Positions 10,941 to 22,747 are shown, numbered from the stretch's first letter. The stretch is DNA of 64,000 nucleotides from Athripsodes cinereus (GCA_947579605.1 OX388311.1:31746951-31810950); one strand, 5' to 3'. A program made the numbers and translations. Notes: generated from the sequence alone by a model not told the origin.

Positions 10941-11392
10941 GTGTTATGTTACGTGTTATATATTTGAAATAATTCAGAAAGAAAATATAAGAGACGGCAC
11001 AAATGATGATACATATTATGTCCAAGAACAATCAAAGAAAAAGATCCACACATAGAACTGTTGATGATTTATAAAAGTTTTAATTCTTATTGTATTTATT
11101 GTATTAGATCGAGGACCAGTAAGTCATAATCGGATTTCTCTTGCAATGTTGAAGATCAGCTATCATTCCATCACTTAGATGGCCATCCTACAGTAGTTGT
11201 CGATCCAATGGCGTCTCGCTCGAAGCGAAGGGATGAGGGCTGCTATTTCCATCATATGTAAATAACATCATATTATATTTGTCAACTGCTAAAGCATTCA
11301 AGGCAATTCAAAGATAAAAAGCTACTTGAGACAACACAACGCAATATAAAAATGCTTATTATGCACTTGTTTATACTTAAAATTATTAACTC
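10941..11392. other. AT-rich DNA, nothing recognised
   Basis: No supported feature before the short tandem array. Confidence 0.45.
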
Positions 11393-11523
11393 GCGGACGA
11401 TAAACACTAATAACATTTATAACGTAAAAAATTCTCGACGATAAACACTAATAACATTTATAACGTAAAAAAATCTCGACGATAAACACTACTTAATAAC
11501 ATTTATAACGTAAAAAATTCTCC
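11393..11523 (+). repeat. 41-bp tandem repeat, three copies
   Basis: GACGATAAACACTA..TAACATTTATAACG followed by an A run recurs with starts at 11396, 11437 and 11478, a period of 41 bp. The third copy carries a 4-base CTTA insertion. It is a minisatellite without coding potential. Confidence 0.85.
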
Positions 11524-11606
11524 TCAAAGAATACTAAGTGATTTGTCAATTTAATACGTGAAACTATTAAACTTCATCTTATTTGATTGTATCCAGTATG
11601 AAATAC

Positions 11607-12071
11607 CTACTCATCAGTGGCGGGACTAGACTTTTGGTATTGGGCATGCGGTTTGTGTACAGTAGGTAGAATTTATTATAATTATATGTTTGAAACCAAT
11701 TGTTGGCCAAAACCTACATTATTTTTCTGTCCACAATTATCCAGATAGTTTAAAATGACCATATTTTACAATATACCGTTTTAATTACACCAACATTTGA
11801 AGAAGATAAATATGTTAGGATGTAAAAGGTGACTCAAGATGCAAAGAGATGGAATGGGACAGAAATATTTTGGGGGTCATACTAATGTAGGTATCTATGG
11901 TAATCATTGAACGGAAGTTCGCAAAAGATTTGCTATCATTTGGCGGAAGATTTAAATCAATTATAATATACTTGTAGTTTTTTTAGATATTTCGTTTCGT
12001 AAATTATAGATTGAGTCCTTGGGCATGCGTTGCTTTTTTGCATGTATGGAAGGCACGCCACTGCTACTCAT
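11607..12071. mobile_element. Non-autonomous hAT element (449 bp) with perfect 8-bp duplication
   Basis: CTACTCAT occurs at 11607-11614 and again at 12064-12071. The enclosed 449 bp (11615-12063) starts CAGTGGCG and ends CGCCACTG, a classic hAT terminus. Subterminal GGCATGCG occurs near both ends. There is no transposase, so mobilisation would need an autonomous relative elsewhere in the genome. Confidence 0.92.
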
Positions 12072-12159
12072 AGGTACTTAGGTATGGTATAACAATATAC
12101 CTACGTAAGAAGCAGTCATTGTGATTTATATGAGAGAACTTCGACGCTTCAAGTATGTC

Positions 12160-12222
12160 TCCTGGTAGTTTAGTTGGATAAAGCACACCTCACGATAAGG
12201 ATGGGTTCATATTAAATTCACA
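12160..12222 (+). repeat. Possible degenerate tRNA-like (SINE head) sequence
   Basis: TAGTTTAGTTGG resembles an A box and GGGTTCATATTAAA, about 35 bases downstream, a decayed B box. The arms do not pair as a functional tRNA. It may be a SINE head or tRNA pseudogene; support is weak. Confidence 0.3.
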
Positions 12223-12649
12223 TTTTTATTCTGTTTTATTTCAATAAAATATACCACTGCCAACTTGACAGTTGTTAAACTTGATTGCTGGACAGTGTAC
12301 AAGGTAATCTTATACAATGGTTAATTGTAAAAACAAAACTCGATAAAATGACATAGCGATTTGATTTGATGGCCGTTTAAAGAGTTTACTCGTAACTATG
12401 TATGTATGTAACACATACCCACTTACAACAACATACAGTCATATCATCTAAATAATGTTAGGACATTATAATAAATATAATAATAATAAGCAAATAATAT
12501 TAGGAATAATAATATAGCAACGTTTATTGAACCGCGGTACAAGAATACGGGGAAAGGTGATCTTCAAAATATATAATATATGGAAAAATACCATCTACAC
12601 TCATATACATATGTACATACATACACATGGATATACCTACAACTACTAC
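12223..12649. other. AT-rich interval, nothing recognised
   Basis: No supported feature. A TACATACA-type simple sequence precedes the next repeat. Confidence 0.4.
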
Positions 12650-12790
12650 TACTGTAGTATATAGCATCATGGCATATCCCGTAAGTAGGGTAGCCAGCAG
12701 ACAAGCTGCGTGCAATAAACATGCACGCTGTCCTCTCCGTGCGAACAAAAAAATAAAACGTTCAAAATGGGCGGCAAACTTCATCTCTTT
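12650..12790 (-). repeat. Family A repeat, copy 3 (partial)
   Basis: Reading the minus strand, the diagnostic end block GGCTACCCTACTTACGGG then ATATGCCATGATG appears, preceded by a GCACGGAGAGGACAG block. The far part, including the TTTCGAGTGTCCT block, is missing. Confidence 0.65.
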
Positions 12791-12861
12791 CTTAGTTACA
12801 CATTTTGCATAGAAGATATGTGTAAAAGACAGCAGAAATAATATAACATGTATAGACATGT

Positions 12862-13101
12862 ATAGACAATTCACACAGACCGAGCTAGTCCCACACTAAG
12901 ATATGAATCTTGTATTATGGGTACTAACACGACGATACACATATATACAATGCACTAAACACATATACATGTAACACCCAGACCCAGAACAATCTGAAAA
13001 AGTTCATTTTTCATTTTGCGCTGGCCGGGAATCGAACCCGGGACCTCGTGACTCAAAGGCAAGTACGCTGTGCATTAGCCTCCGCGCCACACCGGTCGTC
13101 C
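12862..13101 (-). mobile_element. tRNA-derived SINE (SINE1), intact copy
   Basis: On the minus strand it opens with GGACGACCGGTGTGGCGCGG, has a perfect B box GGTTCGATTCC, then the body with CAGATTGTTCTGGGTCTGGG and GGGACTAGCTCGGTCTGTGT. It is uninterrupted and serves as the reference that exposes the R1-clade insertion at 8899-10810. Its tRNA part contains about seven bases (CAGCGTA region) absent from the other copy. Confidence 0.85.
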
Positions 13102-13436
13102 AAAATGACGTCTCAAATGATGTCCCAAAAGAGATACTGACTCGTTTTTATTTACTCACAGTCACAAAAAATACAACTGTTAAATGTTGACTCAATTCGA
13201 AACGTCGATTTTTTTCAGTTTGAGGTTGGTGTGGATAGAATCATTGTCGCATAATAAGGTTCATAATATGTATTGTATAGCACAGCACAGTATATTATAT
13301 TATATTAGGTAGGTATGTAGGAATGAAGAGGACGAGCAAATCAAAACAAATTCTTTGGGTAGTAAATACCTATAAGCTAGTTATTCAAATTAACCCGCGC
13401 GCCGCGTATTTAAACCAGATTTTTTTCCTTACACTA

Positions 13437-13605
13437 CCATACCATCACAGCATATCCCACTAGTAGTACAGCCAGCAAACGAGCTACACGTCATAACCAT
13501 GTAAGCTGTCCTCTCCGGACCAACAAAAATAAGACATTCGGGATGGGTGACAAACCTCATTGCTGAATTTAATATATAAAATGTCTTTTTGAAATCAAAG
13601 AATTT
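13437..13605 (-). repeat. Family A repeat, copy 4 (partial)
   Basis: On the plus strand it begins ACCATCACAGCATATCCCAC and runs through CTGTCCTCTCCGG and AAGACATTCGGGATGGG, the reverse complement of family A landmarks. It is truncated after the AAAATGTC block. Confidence 0.65.
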
Positions 13606-13745
13606 CTATTTAGCAATATTTTGTTTTTATTTTGGCAGTTGAAAAGGACCATGAAATCAAAGATGGGCTGATTAAGTATAATAATTATGTTGAATCTTTA
13701 TTATCTTTTATTGTGTAACAACAAAAATCATCAGCAGGGCTACTA

Positions 13746-13905
13746 CTAAATACGATCTTAATCTAATCTTGATCTTGATCATACGATGCACGAAGGGACT
13801 ATGGTCAAAAACACCGCGCTACCGCTACCGTGCGATCAGTATGCAAGTAATTTTGGCCAATAGTCACTTCGCACGTCTTATGATTAAGATTAAGATTGTG
13901 TTTAG
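13746..13905. repeat. 160-bp fold-back element with ~55-bp inverted arms
   Basis: The left arm starts CTAAATACGATCTTAATC and reaches CACGAAGGGACTATGGTC. The right arm, reverse-complemented, reads CTAAACACAATCTTAATC to TGCGAAGTGACTATTGGC. The arms differ by several substitutions and a roughly 12-base tandem expansion in the left arm (repeated CTTGAT). The ~40-base loop is GC-richer, with ACCGCGCTACCGCTACCG. It looks like a MITE or fold-back repeat; the target duplication is unclear. Confidence 0.7.
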
Positions 13906-14860
13906 ATTTTGTCGAGAATAACCCTACAGGCATGTTAAGGTCAGGTCATGATTCACATCAGAGGCTCCTGACTTTACAAACCTTATTTGTAAGCAGGTAT
14001 TTAGTCACATAATTGAAGCTTTTCAATGTCCACCATAGAAAGAGAGGAGGAGCACTACAAGTTAGGTACCTACTAAAAATAATAATAAAAATAATAATAA
14101 TGAAAACAACAACAACAACACGACAGTTAAAGAAAAACCAACCAGTTAATTTACTTTTTAATAGCATAACAATAATAATGTATGTATCTTTGGCCTCAAC
14201 TTAATAAATATTCACGCGTATAACTACTTGATATCGGCGGTACCTACCTACCTACCTACCTTCATAATATATATTAAATTTACAAGTGGGGGCACTCGCT
14301 CACTCGCATTTACAAACAATTAAAATTAGTCAAAACAACACAAAGAGTACTTCATAGTAACTACCTACCTCTAGTATCTATCTAGTGCTATTAGTACCAT
14401 CCTCCCACTCTGACTCAGGCTGAAGAGTTACACGTGTAATGCTTACTTTACCTACAGCTACACACACACATATACCTACATACCTACCTGGTATATATTA
14501 TATCATAATATTATTATTAGCAATGCCTATGTGTGTATGCGTGTAGATACATAATAATATATATACCTAATGTTGTTATGATGTTCGCGGCCGTTGAACG
14601 AGGCCCTACAGAAGTAGTTGATAAATAAAAACAACCTAAAAATACCCGAAATGTACTTAATATGTACATAACTCAAACTACCTTCTGGGTTTAATAAAAC
14701 GCAGTAGTAACTAACCCAACACAGTAAATATGAAGTAACTAGTACCTAGGTACCTACATAGTAGTTATATTCGTATACCTTATCGAGATAAAGAAATGCT
14801 ACATAATATTATTATTATGTCGCAGTTTTATTATTGCAAATATAGGTACCTACCTACCAT
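13906..14860. other. AT-rich interval rich in TACC microsatellite
   Basis: (TACC)n tracts occur near 14240-14262 and short ATAATA tracts elsewhere. No gene recognised. Confidence 0.45.
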
Positions 14861-14864
14861 ACAA

Positions 14865-15170
14865 TCCATTACGGCATATAGGTGCCCTCTTAAGTGGGTT
14901 GGCCCGCAGACCAAAGGCTAGTTATGTACATGCGAGCTGTTCTCTCCATGCCAACAAAAAATTAAGACATCCAAGATCGGTGGCAAACGCTGAATCCAAG
15001 ATAGAAAATGTAAAATTCACCCTCTGTATGTTGACCTTTTGTGTAATTGTTTGTAATCAATGTACGGTAAAGAATGAATAAATAAATAAAAAAAAAAATC
15101 TATCCTGATTTCGATTTTTCGACCTGCCTTCTACAGGACACCCCAATATTACGGAACAGAGTGGGTAACC
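14865..15170 (-). repeat. Family A repeat, copy 5, with an inserted retroposon tail
   Basis: The plus strand shows reversed family A blocks from 14870 to about 15005. It then has an unrelated segment ending TGTACGGTAAAGAATG and an (AATA)n/A-run (to about 15100), and then the remaining family A blocks CGACCTGCCTTCTACAGGAC and AGAGTGGG. The middle is therefore a retroposed tail of the same type as 1780-1866, inserted in family A. Confidence 0.6.
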
Positions 15171-15903
15171 TATGTATTGCAAATATAAATTTAAAGATAT
15201 TCATTAGGAATTAGTGGTATACAAACAGAAAAACAATCAAGTTTGTTTTATTTAATATTAATTTGGATAATTACAGCAAATACCTAATATTATATGCCTA
15301 TGTGTAAGTGGGCATGCACTAAACAACTGAACAAATTTAGGCCGTTTTGTGAAATAACTTCTAAAAAAATCAATATTATAGCTACAGCAATAATTCGAAA
15401 ACATTTTTCTTTGAAAACGAAATAATCTCTACCGTCGAAATTAAGAACCTCTTTTTGTTTCATTTTATGGCAATGCACCCGCCATCGAGTGAATTATGCC
15501 TAGATTTAAATGAAGGAACTCAAATAGATATATTTTTTTTTTAATAAATTTATATAATCATCTTGTATATTTCCACAGGAATGAGAGATTCTGTATAATA
15601 ATTATATGACAATAAAGAGTAATTTATTTATTAGATTGTTAGTTAATTATCCTGACTGGTCCCCGAGTGATTGTTCTGAAGTAACCAGTGACCACCCAGC
15701 GTCGGATTCAAGCTGCGATATTCCACATGAAAACAGTGGTGGACACTACAAATAATAATCCAGTTGGAACTGCTACGGCTATCCGAATTATCAAACGAAC
15801 TTAGAGAATTTATATGTAGGTACCTATAACTTCAATGTAAAAGTAAAAACAATTGCTATAAGCTTATACCTGAATACCATACGGAGTGATACAATCAGTT
15901 TTA
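15171..15903. other. AT-rich interval, nothing recognised
   Basis: No supported coding or repeat feature before the hAT element at 15904. Confidence 0.45.
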
Positions 15904-16421
15904 CTTATAACTAGTGTTGTGGAATTCTCAAGAAATAATTTTTGAAGTAATGAAGTAGAGAATTTTTAGAGATTTTTTTTTATTTTTTATTTAACAGTAT
16001 AATAATAATAAATACTTTATTCAATCAATCAATAACAATGTACAAATGTTGAGACAATTTTTCACCAATATGGCTACAATTAATTATGGAAACAAAAAAA
16101 TGTTAGGTACCTACATAGAAAAAAGTGCTAATAACTGATGAAAAATCTTGGTGTTTGACACCACACATGACCATATTTAAGTTAAAAAAAAATTGCAGGT
16201 ACGTACATGGAAAAAAAGTGTTAATAACCTCTGATTTGGGCCTTAATCAGCCCCACAAATTTTTGGATCAATCAGGTTGGCTGCGAAGTGTACTGGGCGA
16301 AAGGTCATAATACCACTAAGAAAAATTATGGAGAGAAATTTCTCTTCCATCAGAGGAGAAATTTCTCGTTCTCGAGAAATTTCTTTGGAGATTTTTCTCT
16401 TCTCACATCACTACTTATAAC
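15904..16421. mobile_element. Non-autonomous hAT element (502 bp) with perfect 8-bp duplication
   Basis: CTTATAAC flanks both sides (15904-15911 and 16414-16421). The element starts TAGTGTTGTGGAATTCTC and ends with the reverse complement of TAGTGATGTGAGAAGAG. Subterminal palindromes GAGAAATTTCTC recur at 16330-16385. No transposase is present. A short segment with SINE2 body similarity is nested at 16030-16090. Confidence 0.92.
16030..16090 (+). repeat. SINE2 body fragment nested in hAT element
   Basis: CAATGTACAAATGTTGAGAC and GGCTACAATTAA match in order the reverse complement of 40975-41025 (CAATGTACAAACGTTGAGAC, GGCTACAATTAA). The tRNA-like head is not present here. Confidence 0.6.
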
Positions 16422-17288
16422 ATAATGTAGATATACAAAACATATATGAATTACTCTACCTACACGATAAAAGCATATTGCTTACTGTGAACGTATCTGA
16501 GGGGCATTTGAGTTTATTTCAAATCCAGATTCTTCTTAAAAAAAAAACAAAATATTTTAAATTATCTAAACCCAAAAAGTATATTTATTGTGTTAGAAAA
16601 CGAGATGTCGTCTTTTATGAATGCTGAAAATCGCTTCGAGCAAAAACAAGCGTCAAATATTTCAAAACCTTTTTTTCTTCATGTGCCGAGATCAAAGTGA
16701 GTTAGTTTAAGGAGTTATAATGAAATATGAAGGATAAATATACCTGGGGCGGGACATAAATCAGTTCCTTATCAACAAGGATAAATCCCGAATCGGAAAG
16801 TCACTTTCTCTGAAAATTATTCGGAAAAAAGTGTAATATAAACATTATAAACGTGTTGTTTATTAATCATATCAAATAAATATCCACAGCGTCAAAGGAA
16901 TCAACACAAGAAGAAAAACAAATTGTTTGTTTATTTCGTAAAGAGAGACAGATGTTGATATATTATATTGAAAGCATAAGGAAAAGTCGTTGGACCACAC
17001 AACACAGTAAATATATACGCACTAATTCACTTTCATAAAAACTACATAATGTGTAGACGAGATTATGTTTTGTACGAGGACTATGGATACTCGTAGGATG
17101 AAGAAATAATTATTATCACAGTTTAAAGTCAGATAAGACAATAAAAAGTAATAAATTCCGTGGTTTATATTACTTCCCTTAGCTAAATTTATGAAGGTAC
17201 GAAATCCAGAACACGTTTAGTATTTTCAATATACAATTTGAGAACTATCAAACTAGACAAAAGAACCACATCAAAGTTAAAAGATCCT
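16422..17288. other. AT-rich interval, nothing recognised
   Basis: No supported feature between the hAT element and the inverted-repeat element fragment. Confidence 0.45.
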
Positions 17289-17455
17289 CTAAAGTAGCAT
17301 TCACATTGCTTCACTTTGGATGATCATTCAGAGTATCAGGGTCAAACCTGTTCATCGAAAGTGAACACGTCTGTTCACACTTGTTCATCCTATGCTTTCA
17401 CTGCAATGTCAACACTAACGGTCATGTTGTATGTAGTTTGACGAAATTTCGAAAA
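17289..17455 (+). repeat. Partial copy of the CTAAAG terminal-inverted-repeat element
   Basis: From CTAAAGTAGCATTCACATTG through GGATGATCATTCAGAGTATC, TTCATCGAAAGTGAACACG and GTCATGTTGTATGTA, it matches the left half of the element at 48718-49190. It stops in an A-rich tract; the right terminus is missing. Confidence 0.7.
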
Positions 17456-17541
17456 AAAAAAAAAATAAATAAAACAATGAAAAAGTGTATACTAACGTAT
17501 ACCACAAGCATGCCTAGCACTTTTACAAACAAACTGGCACC

Positions 17542-17686
17542 ATCAGGGCTGAGTATAAAATTGAAACTAAAAGAGAAACAATGGAGAACTTCTTTATTGC
17601 TTAGTATAAAAAAACCACCTAACATCTATAAATAGTTTTATGTTCATATAGTAAATTGTAGTTTCAGTTTTATACTCAGCCCTGAT
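17542..17686. repeat. 27-bp near-perfect inverted repeat
   Basis: The left arm 17542-17568 (ATCAGGGCTGAGTATAAAAT then TGAAACT) pairs with 17660-17686 (AGTTTCAGTTTTATACTCAG then CCCTGAT) with one mismatch and a ~91-base spacer. It could be an internal part of a fold-back element or a hairpin RNA source. Confidence 0.75.
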
Positions 17687-17794
17687 GATCTGATGATGTC
17701 AACTTGTTGGTAATATATAGATCCATCCAAGTGTTTGCCTGCTTGTGTGTATATTTATTTAACTTTTTATGTATGTATATATTTTTTTTATGAT

Positions 17795-17910
17795 TTTTGG
17801 GTTAGTTGGAAGATATCGCTTACACGCGATAAACTCGCCCATTGTGCATGATAATTATTGGTATTTATAATCTGTTTATACGTATGTTTTTAAGCAGAAT
17901 AAAGTTTATT
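17795..17910 (+). repeat. LINE 3' end (GTTGGAAGAxATCGC family)
   Basis: GGTTAGTTGGAAGATATCGC, then GCGATAAACTCGCCCATTGT and a closing AATAAAGTTTATTATTAT. The same blocks occur at 45112-45200 and, reduced, at 31224-31312. The AATAAAG next to a TTA microsatellite is a typical 3' terminus of insect non-LTR elements, probably Jockey or CR1-related. Confidence 0.65.
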
Positions 17911-18889
17911 ATTATGATCTCATATTATTATTATTATCAAAAACAATTATCTATTCAAAAATTAAATATTTTATGCACCACGAAACTGTTTAATTTAATT
18001 TTACCTACACATGTGTATTTTTACAAATTCTGTATTTCATATTAGTTAATTGAAATTTTCATAGTGTTCAGGCTTGGTATATCAACTGAATAGACGAGTG
18101 ATAATAAGTTGCTTTGTTGCATTATTAGGTCATTGACTATAGAAAAGTGTCATCATAACTTAACCTAACTTACCAATTGTATTTACATTTATACACATAT
18201 AAAAAAGGATATGGACTTCTTATCTTATCTTCAATCACTACCAAAAATAGACATATTATTATTATTATATTTTGTATGCTATGTCCACGTGCTATATAAC
18301 ATACAACAAAATTTTTAGGATATGGAAGTAATCATACTTTTTATTATTTAAATATTCAACCCGTGTGATACCACTAGGTATATATTTAAATAATAATGAT
18401 TAATTTATAATACAATTCAACACAACAGTAACTCAAATACCGGATCCTCTGTAATAAATCATATCTGAAATAGTCATCATTGTCAGTAGTTGTCCAATAC
18501 TTTCGAGAATTGCTATACAGTATTATTATTATTGTCGTTAACCAAAAAAGATACGAGTTAGTAATGATTAAACATGTTGTTATTGTTTAGTTGTCGAATA
18601 CCTACGCGTGCGTCCGTCCGAGGAAATGCAAAACAGGTCGAAAATAAAAAAAAAAATGCTTTGAAAAGTTAGGTTATGGTTTGCAAAATTGATTACTCAT
18701 TTAAAATTAATTTTATGCAGCTTGCATGTTATTTGTTTTTTTTTTTAAATATGGCAAACAAATCGACCATATTATATTATATACCTTATAACGACTGACT
18801 ATAGATAATTGATACAAATAAAAAATAAATATTCAATAAGTCAAAAATAATAATAAAATGTAAAAATTAAAACTACACATACATATATA
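17911..18889. other. AT-rich interval, nothing recognised
   Basis: No supported coding or repeat boundary before the diverged ~129-bp dimer that flanks the LTR element. Confidence 0.45.
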
Positions 18890-19017
18890 TTTAATTATAT
18901 TGAATTCTCTTACACGTGAACAGCACGCTGCCAAAGGCAACTATGTATAATGTAGTTATCGATTTTAAGAAGTGATAGGTTAAAAAAAAAACGATAGTAA
19001 AAACTATAGGTACATAC
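18890..19017 (+). repeat. Left unit of an old ~129-bp direct repeat pair
   Basis: TATTGAATTCTCTTACACGT..GGCAACTATG..TTATCGATTTTAAG is a diverged match to 27640-27730. Removing the LTR element and one ATAC places the two units about 129 bp apart, so an old tandem dimer existed before the insertion. Confidence 0.65.
19014..19017 (+). repeat. LTR element target duplication, left
   Basis: ATAC immediately precedes the TGTGATGA terminus and recurs at 27633-27636 right after TCATCACA. Confidence 0.7.
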
Positions 19018-21576
19018 TGTGATGACCCTACCTATTTCAAACCATTCTAAGCTCCGAATTTGCAACATCCTAGCTTCTAAACTATACCTACTGTAATAAT
19101 TGATTCCCAAACTAGAAGTGACAACCCTATTCAGCTAGCTAAGAATTGTATGAATTTTCACATTGTTGCAAATATACGTACGAAATATCGCATTCCTAAT
19201 TGAATTAATTAACAAATTTTGGCCTTTCGTGATCGTCTCGATTTATCTATTAACTATTTTCATAGATTTGGACCCAGTACGTTGTGTTTTGACGATAATT
19301 TTACCTACGTTGTGTATTTTTTTTAAAACGCAAAATAAGTCACCTGAAATATACATTTCAATAATCAAAAAGAACAACAAAATCACAAAATCAATAAAAC
19401 AATTTAAACATGAATTTTGATACATATTAACTCTGAGGTCAACTTTGACGTCAGATCACTTACCTTGAGATACTGTAAAATAACATAATAAAAATAGTGC
19501 ACAATAAAACATAACGAAATATAACATAACAATCATCATAACATAAAATTCAAATAATATTATTCTATATCATTTCGAGAATGTTGTATGGTAACTGGTT
19601 GCCTATCTATGTCCCTACATAAGATAACCATTTCATAGTTTCTATAGCCGATGTATGTACATATGTTCTACAACATACCTACTAATTCGTTGCGTCGTAA
19701 AGGACAGTGGCGCACCCAAAAACAGAACTTTATTACTTTTGAATATTAATTAAATTTCAACACAATTGCTATGACATCATTTTCAGAGACTAACTACCAT
19801 GTTAGTGCATGGAAAGCATGCTGTGTCCATGCTAAAGGAGCGCCGCCTCCGCTCCCTCACGTCTCAAACTGTCCCATGCCGCATTTTGAGCCCGAGTGCA
19901 CAACTCTACTCGCGAATATATATAAAATAATATATATTATATAACCTCATTAGAACATGCAATATATTTGCTATATACCCTCATTAGAACATGCCATTAT
20001 GCAACAAAAACATATAATAATATTAGTCCTAAAGATTCCTGATCATTGAGCTTCAGCCAAAGGGTGCAGATAACCCCTTCAAGCTATACTCTAGCAGAAA
20101 TTCGAGGAATGGAGCTGTACCTGCTTCAGTCGGAGAACATTTGAAATAAATACCTTTTCATTGGTTAAGTTGATTTATACGCAGAGAAAGCACCACCAAT
20201 CTCTACGCACATCCAACTATGTTAATGATTGCAAGGTGTGTTCTTACAGAACTGATAAGATAGACTACTAATATAGTTAGCAATATCACGAACAGTGATT
20301 TACCAACCAGTTATTAATAAATTAAAGTTTATTAAACATAATATCCATTTACAAATGCCCAAAGACCTTATAATGGATTGTGGGTCCTCCAGCATATAGG
20401 GAAAAGGAGAGAGTTTTGTTAGTTGAACTACTTATTTTTACAAAATTTGATTTAAATAATTATCATGCATAATTATATACTACAATATCATATATTTTGT
20501 TAAGAAAGGAATAACGTCGTACCCAAATCGTCTGGGGCCTAACAAACGACTGGACAAAACTACATTCCCTAGAAGGAAAAGGGTTTATGTAGGGATTTTT
20601 GGATAAATGGTATTAATATAAACATATTAATATAATAATACATAAACAATACGATATAACCATGCCTTGCAAAAATGTTAATTAATACATTATAGAATGT
20701 CACAGCAATATAAGTAGAAAAATCCAGTAAGTTTATAGAAGACAAATGACATCGATGATAAAATATGTAATTAATTAAATAATCAAATAATATCCTGCTC
20801 AACATAAAACTCCACTCCGAACTGTACAATCCTTCGTTTTGGTAAAATAAATTAAATAAAAATATAATATTGGGTAGATCGGTACGCCACTGACATCGGT
20901 CTAGTTGTAGGTGTGTCGGACGGCGCTATATAAAATCGGTAACAAGTACATACATACATACAATAATATATAACACATAATTCCTTTGTTTCCAAAATCT
21001 GTAAAATAATAAATCCTTGAGTACAAATATTGCCTTGTAGACAACAGACATCCTGAGAGTATCCTAGCACCTAGATATAAATAATAAATTAATAATATTA
21101 AAAGAAAATCTTATCTTAGACAGCTGGCAGCATCACGGATTTTAAATGCTAATTAAAAGTAATTTAGGATGATCTTTATATATTCCCAATTGTGGAAATA
21201 TCACTAAAATATAATGTTTTAATAACTACGAAGGTGGGTTAATAAAAATATTAAAAGATGTCGAATTCAAACACAGATATTAATATGATTCAGTCCCACC
21301 TCCCTCTGGATTCAAAACTAAACTGCCAAGAGTAATATCTGTCCCCTCTTCAGATCCTGAAAATGTCGACCCAAAGCAACAAAAAAAACTACATCCATCT
21401 CTATCTGACACACACCAAAATATACCTGTCTCTGTCTCCTACATAGATAGATAGATCATCATCATCCACTTGAAATTAAACTAAGTTTCATTCCTATATT
21501 AATTACCTACTACAAATATTCGATCTAGGTATATGAAAATAATATTTACAATCTTGTATATATTCATTTCATCACA
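19018..21576 (-). repeat. 3' LTR of the minus-strand element
   Basis: It is the same length as the partner at a constant offset of 6,056 bp and identical in every line I compared. It contains a GC-richer block (about 19840-19915) next to a TATATATA-rich stretch (19915-19940). Read on the minus strand, that could be a TATA box followed about 25-30 bases later by GTTGTGCAC, a tentative LTR promoter. Short open frames inside are duplicated exactly in the partner and have no recognisable domain. Confidence 0.9.
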
Positions 21577-21585
21577 TCCCCCCCT
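21577..21585 (-). other. Polypurine tract
   Basis: On the minus strand AAGGGGGGA abuts the 3' LTR start TGTGATGA, the position expected for plus-strand priming in reverse transcription. Confidence 0.75.
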
Positions 21586-22097
21586 TGTGATCATGCTGAA
21601 GACAAAATGGATGAGGCATTATCTCACAAACATTTTTTTTTATTTTCTAATTATTTTTCATAATTATTTAATTCCAACTTTCGAGTCCGCCCCTGTTTAT
21701 TCCGATAGGTCGTAGGTACCTCGTCAGCTGTGCTCCTCTATTCAAGTAATCAATAATAATGATACACCCCAACGCATCCACTTGAGATATACTCGTTCAA
21801 TATTATTGTCCCAACATAACATAATATTTTAATATTCTGTTATATTTTATTATTTCGAGTTTCGTTATTATTTTATGTCATCACATCTATAGAACATAAA
21901 ATAGTAATAACAAGTTTGTTCCAATACTTAAATATCCAAGTTGCATTTTGTTAAAATTCGTTTCATGTGATCATATTCACACATCATTATAATTATCCAT
22001 AGTACTTGTGGTTCCCTATAGTCCATATATGCATCCTTCAGGGTGATCCAATTCGCTGGTAACACCAATCTTGTACTACTCGCCAGATGTCTCATAT

Positions 22098-22312
22098 CCA
22101 TGATTCCTTTGCTGATGCAACCAGTAGTCCTGCAGCACACAACTGATACGCAAATCGTCCTCTCCGTACCGACACAAATTCAAGACATTCAAAAACGGCG
22201 GCAAACCTCATCGTATCCAAGATGCTAAATGTCTTAATTTTCTAGAACACCCGTCCTCCCACAGGACACCCGAAAACTCACGGAAAAAGTGGGAGACCAA
22301 CTCTCCACCGGC
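22098..22312 (-). repeat. Family A repeat, copy 6, inside the LTR element
   Basis: The plus strand shows TCGTCCTCTCCGTACCGACA, AATTCAAGACATTC, AAGATGCTAAATGTCTTAAT and ACTCACGGAAAAAGTGGGAG, the reverse complement of the family A order, without the tail insertion of copy 5. Confidence 0.7.
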
Positions 22313-22344
22313 AGCTCATACCAAATAACCATTCATCTCTCAGC

Positions 22345-22530
22345 ACCATCACGCTGCGTCTCAGATGGGGTAGGCAGAGAGAAACGATTGACAAATCCCT
22401 CCATCCTGGCCTACATCCTTCGTTTCCACCACTGTCATACAATTTCTCACAGATTGCAACCCGATTTCTCCTAGTCAACACGCAGCCGTCCATAAGAATT
22501 TGATCCACGTGATCAAGTCACCTAATTCTA
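22345..22530 (-). pseudogene. RTE-like LINE C-terminal fragment inside the LTR element
   Basis: The minus-strand translation carries DQILMDGCVLTRRNRVAIC and, in other frames, traces of the usual end (MTV-like, CKDR-like, AYP). It aligns in the same order with the fragment at 47090-47850, whose reverse complement has CMKNCMTVTEAKDVCKDR. It is 3'-terminal only and degenerate. Confidence 0.6.
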
Positions 22531-22699
22531 CAAGTAATGCAACATCCTCCAGCTAACCAGACAAAATTCGTGATAATGTGTTGACAATGTGCCTAAATAA
22601 CATCAAACGCGAACAGCTAACTCAAAATACCTATAATTACGTACCTAAATTAAATCACCTATAATAATACCACAAATAATTAAAAGGAAGATAACGTAC

Positions 22700-22747
22700 T
22701 ATGTTCTTGAACATCCAGGGGTAAGTGGTGGGAACCCCTCCCTCAAT
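22700..22747 (+). repeat. 47-bp 3' end of the R1-clade element
   Basis: TGTTCTTGAACATCCAGGGG, TAAGTGGTGGGAACCCCT and CCCTCAA match the last 48 bases of copy 1 (10763-10810) with a few changes. No coding part and no target duplication are attached, so it is either an extreme 5' truncation or a carried fragment. Confidence 0.8.

Noticed and set aside
19706..20893. hAT element inside the LTR (CAGTGGCG at 19706, CGCCACTG near 20886)
   Set aside because: The 8-bp flanks GTAAAGGA and ACATCGGT do not match, and similarity beyond the 8-base termini is absent.
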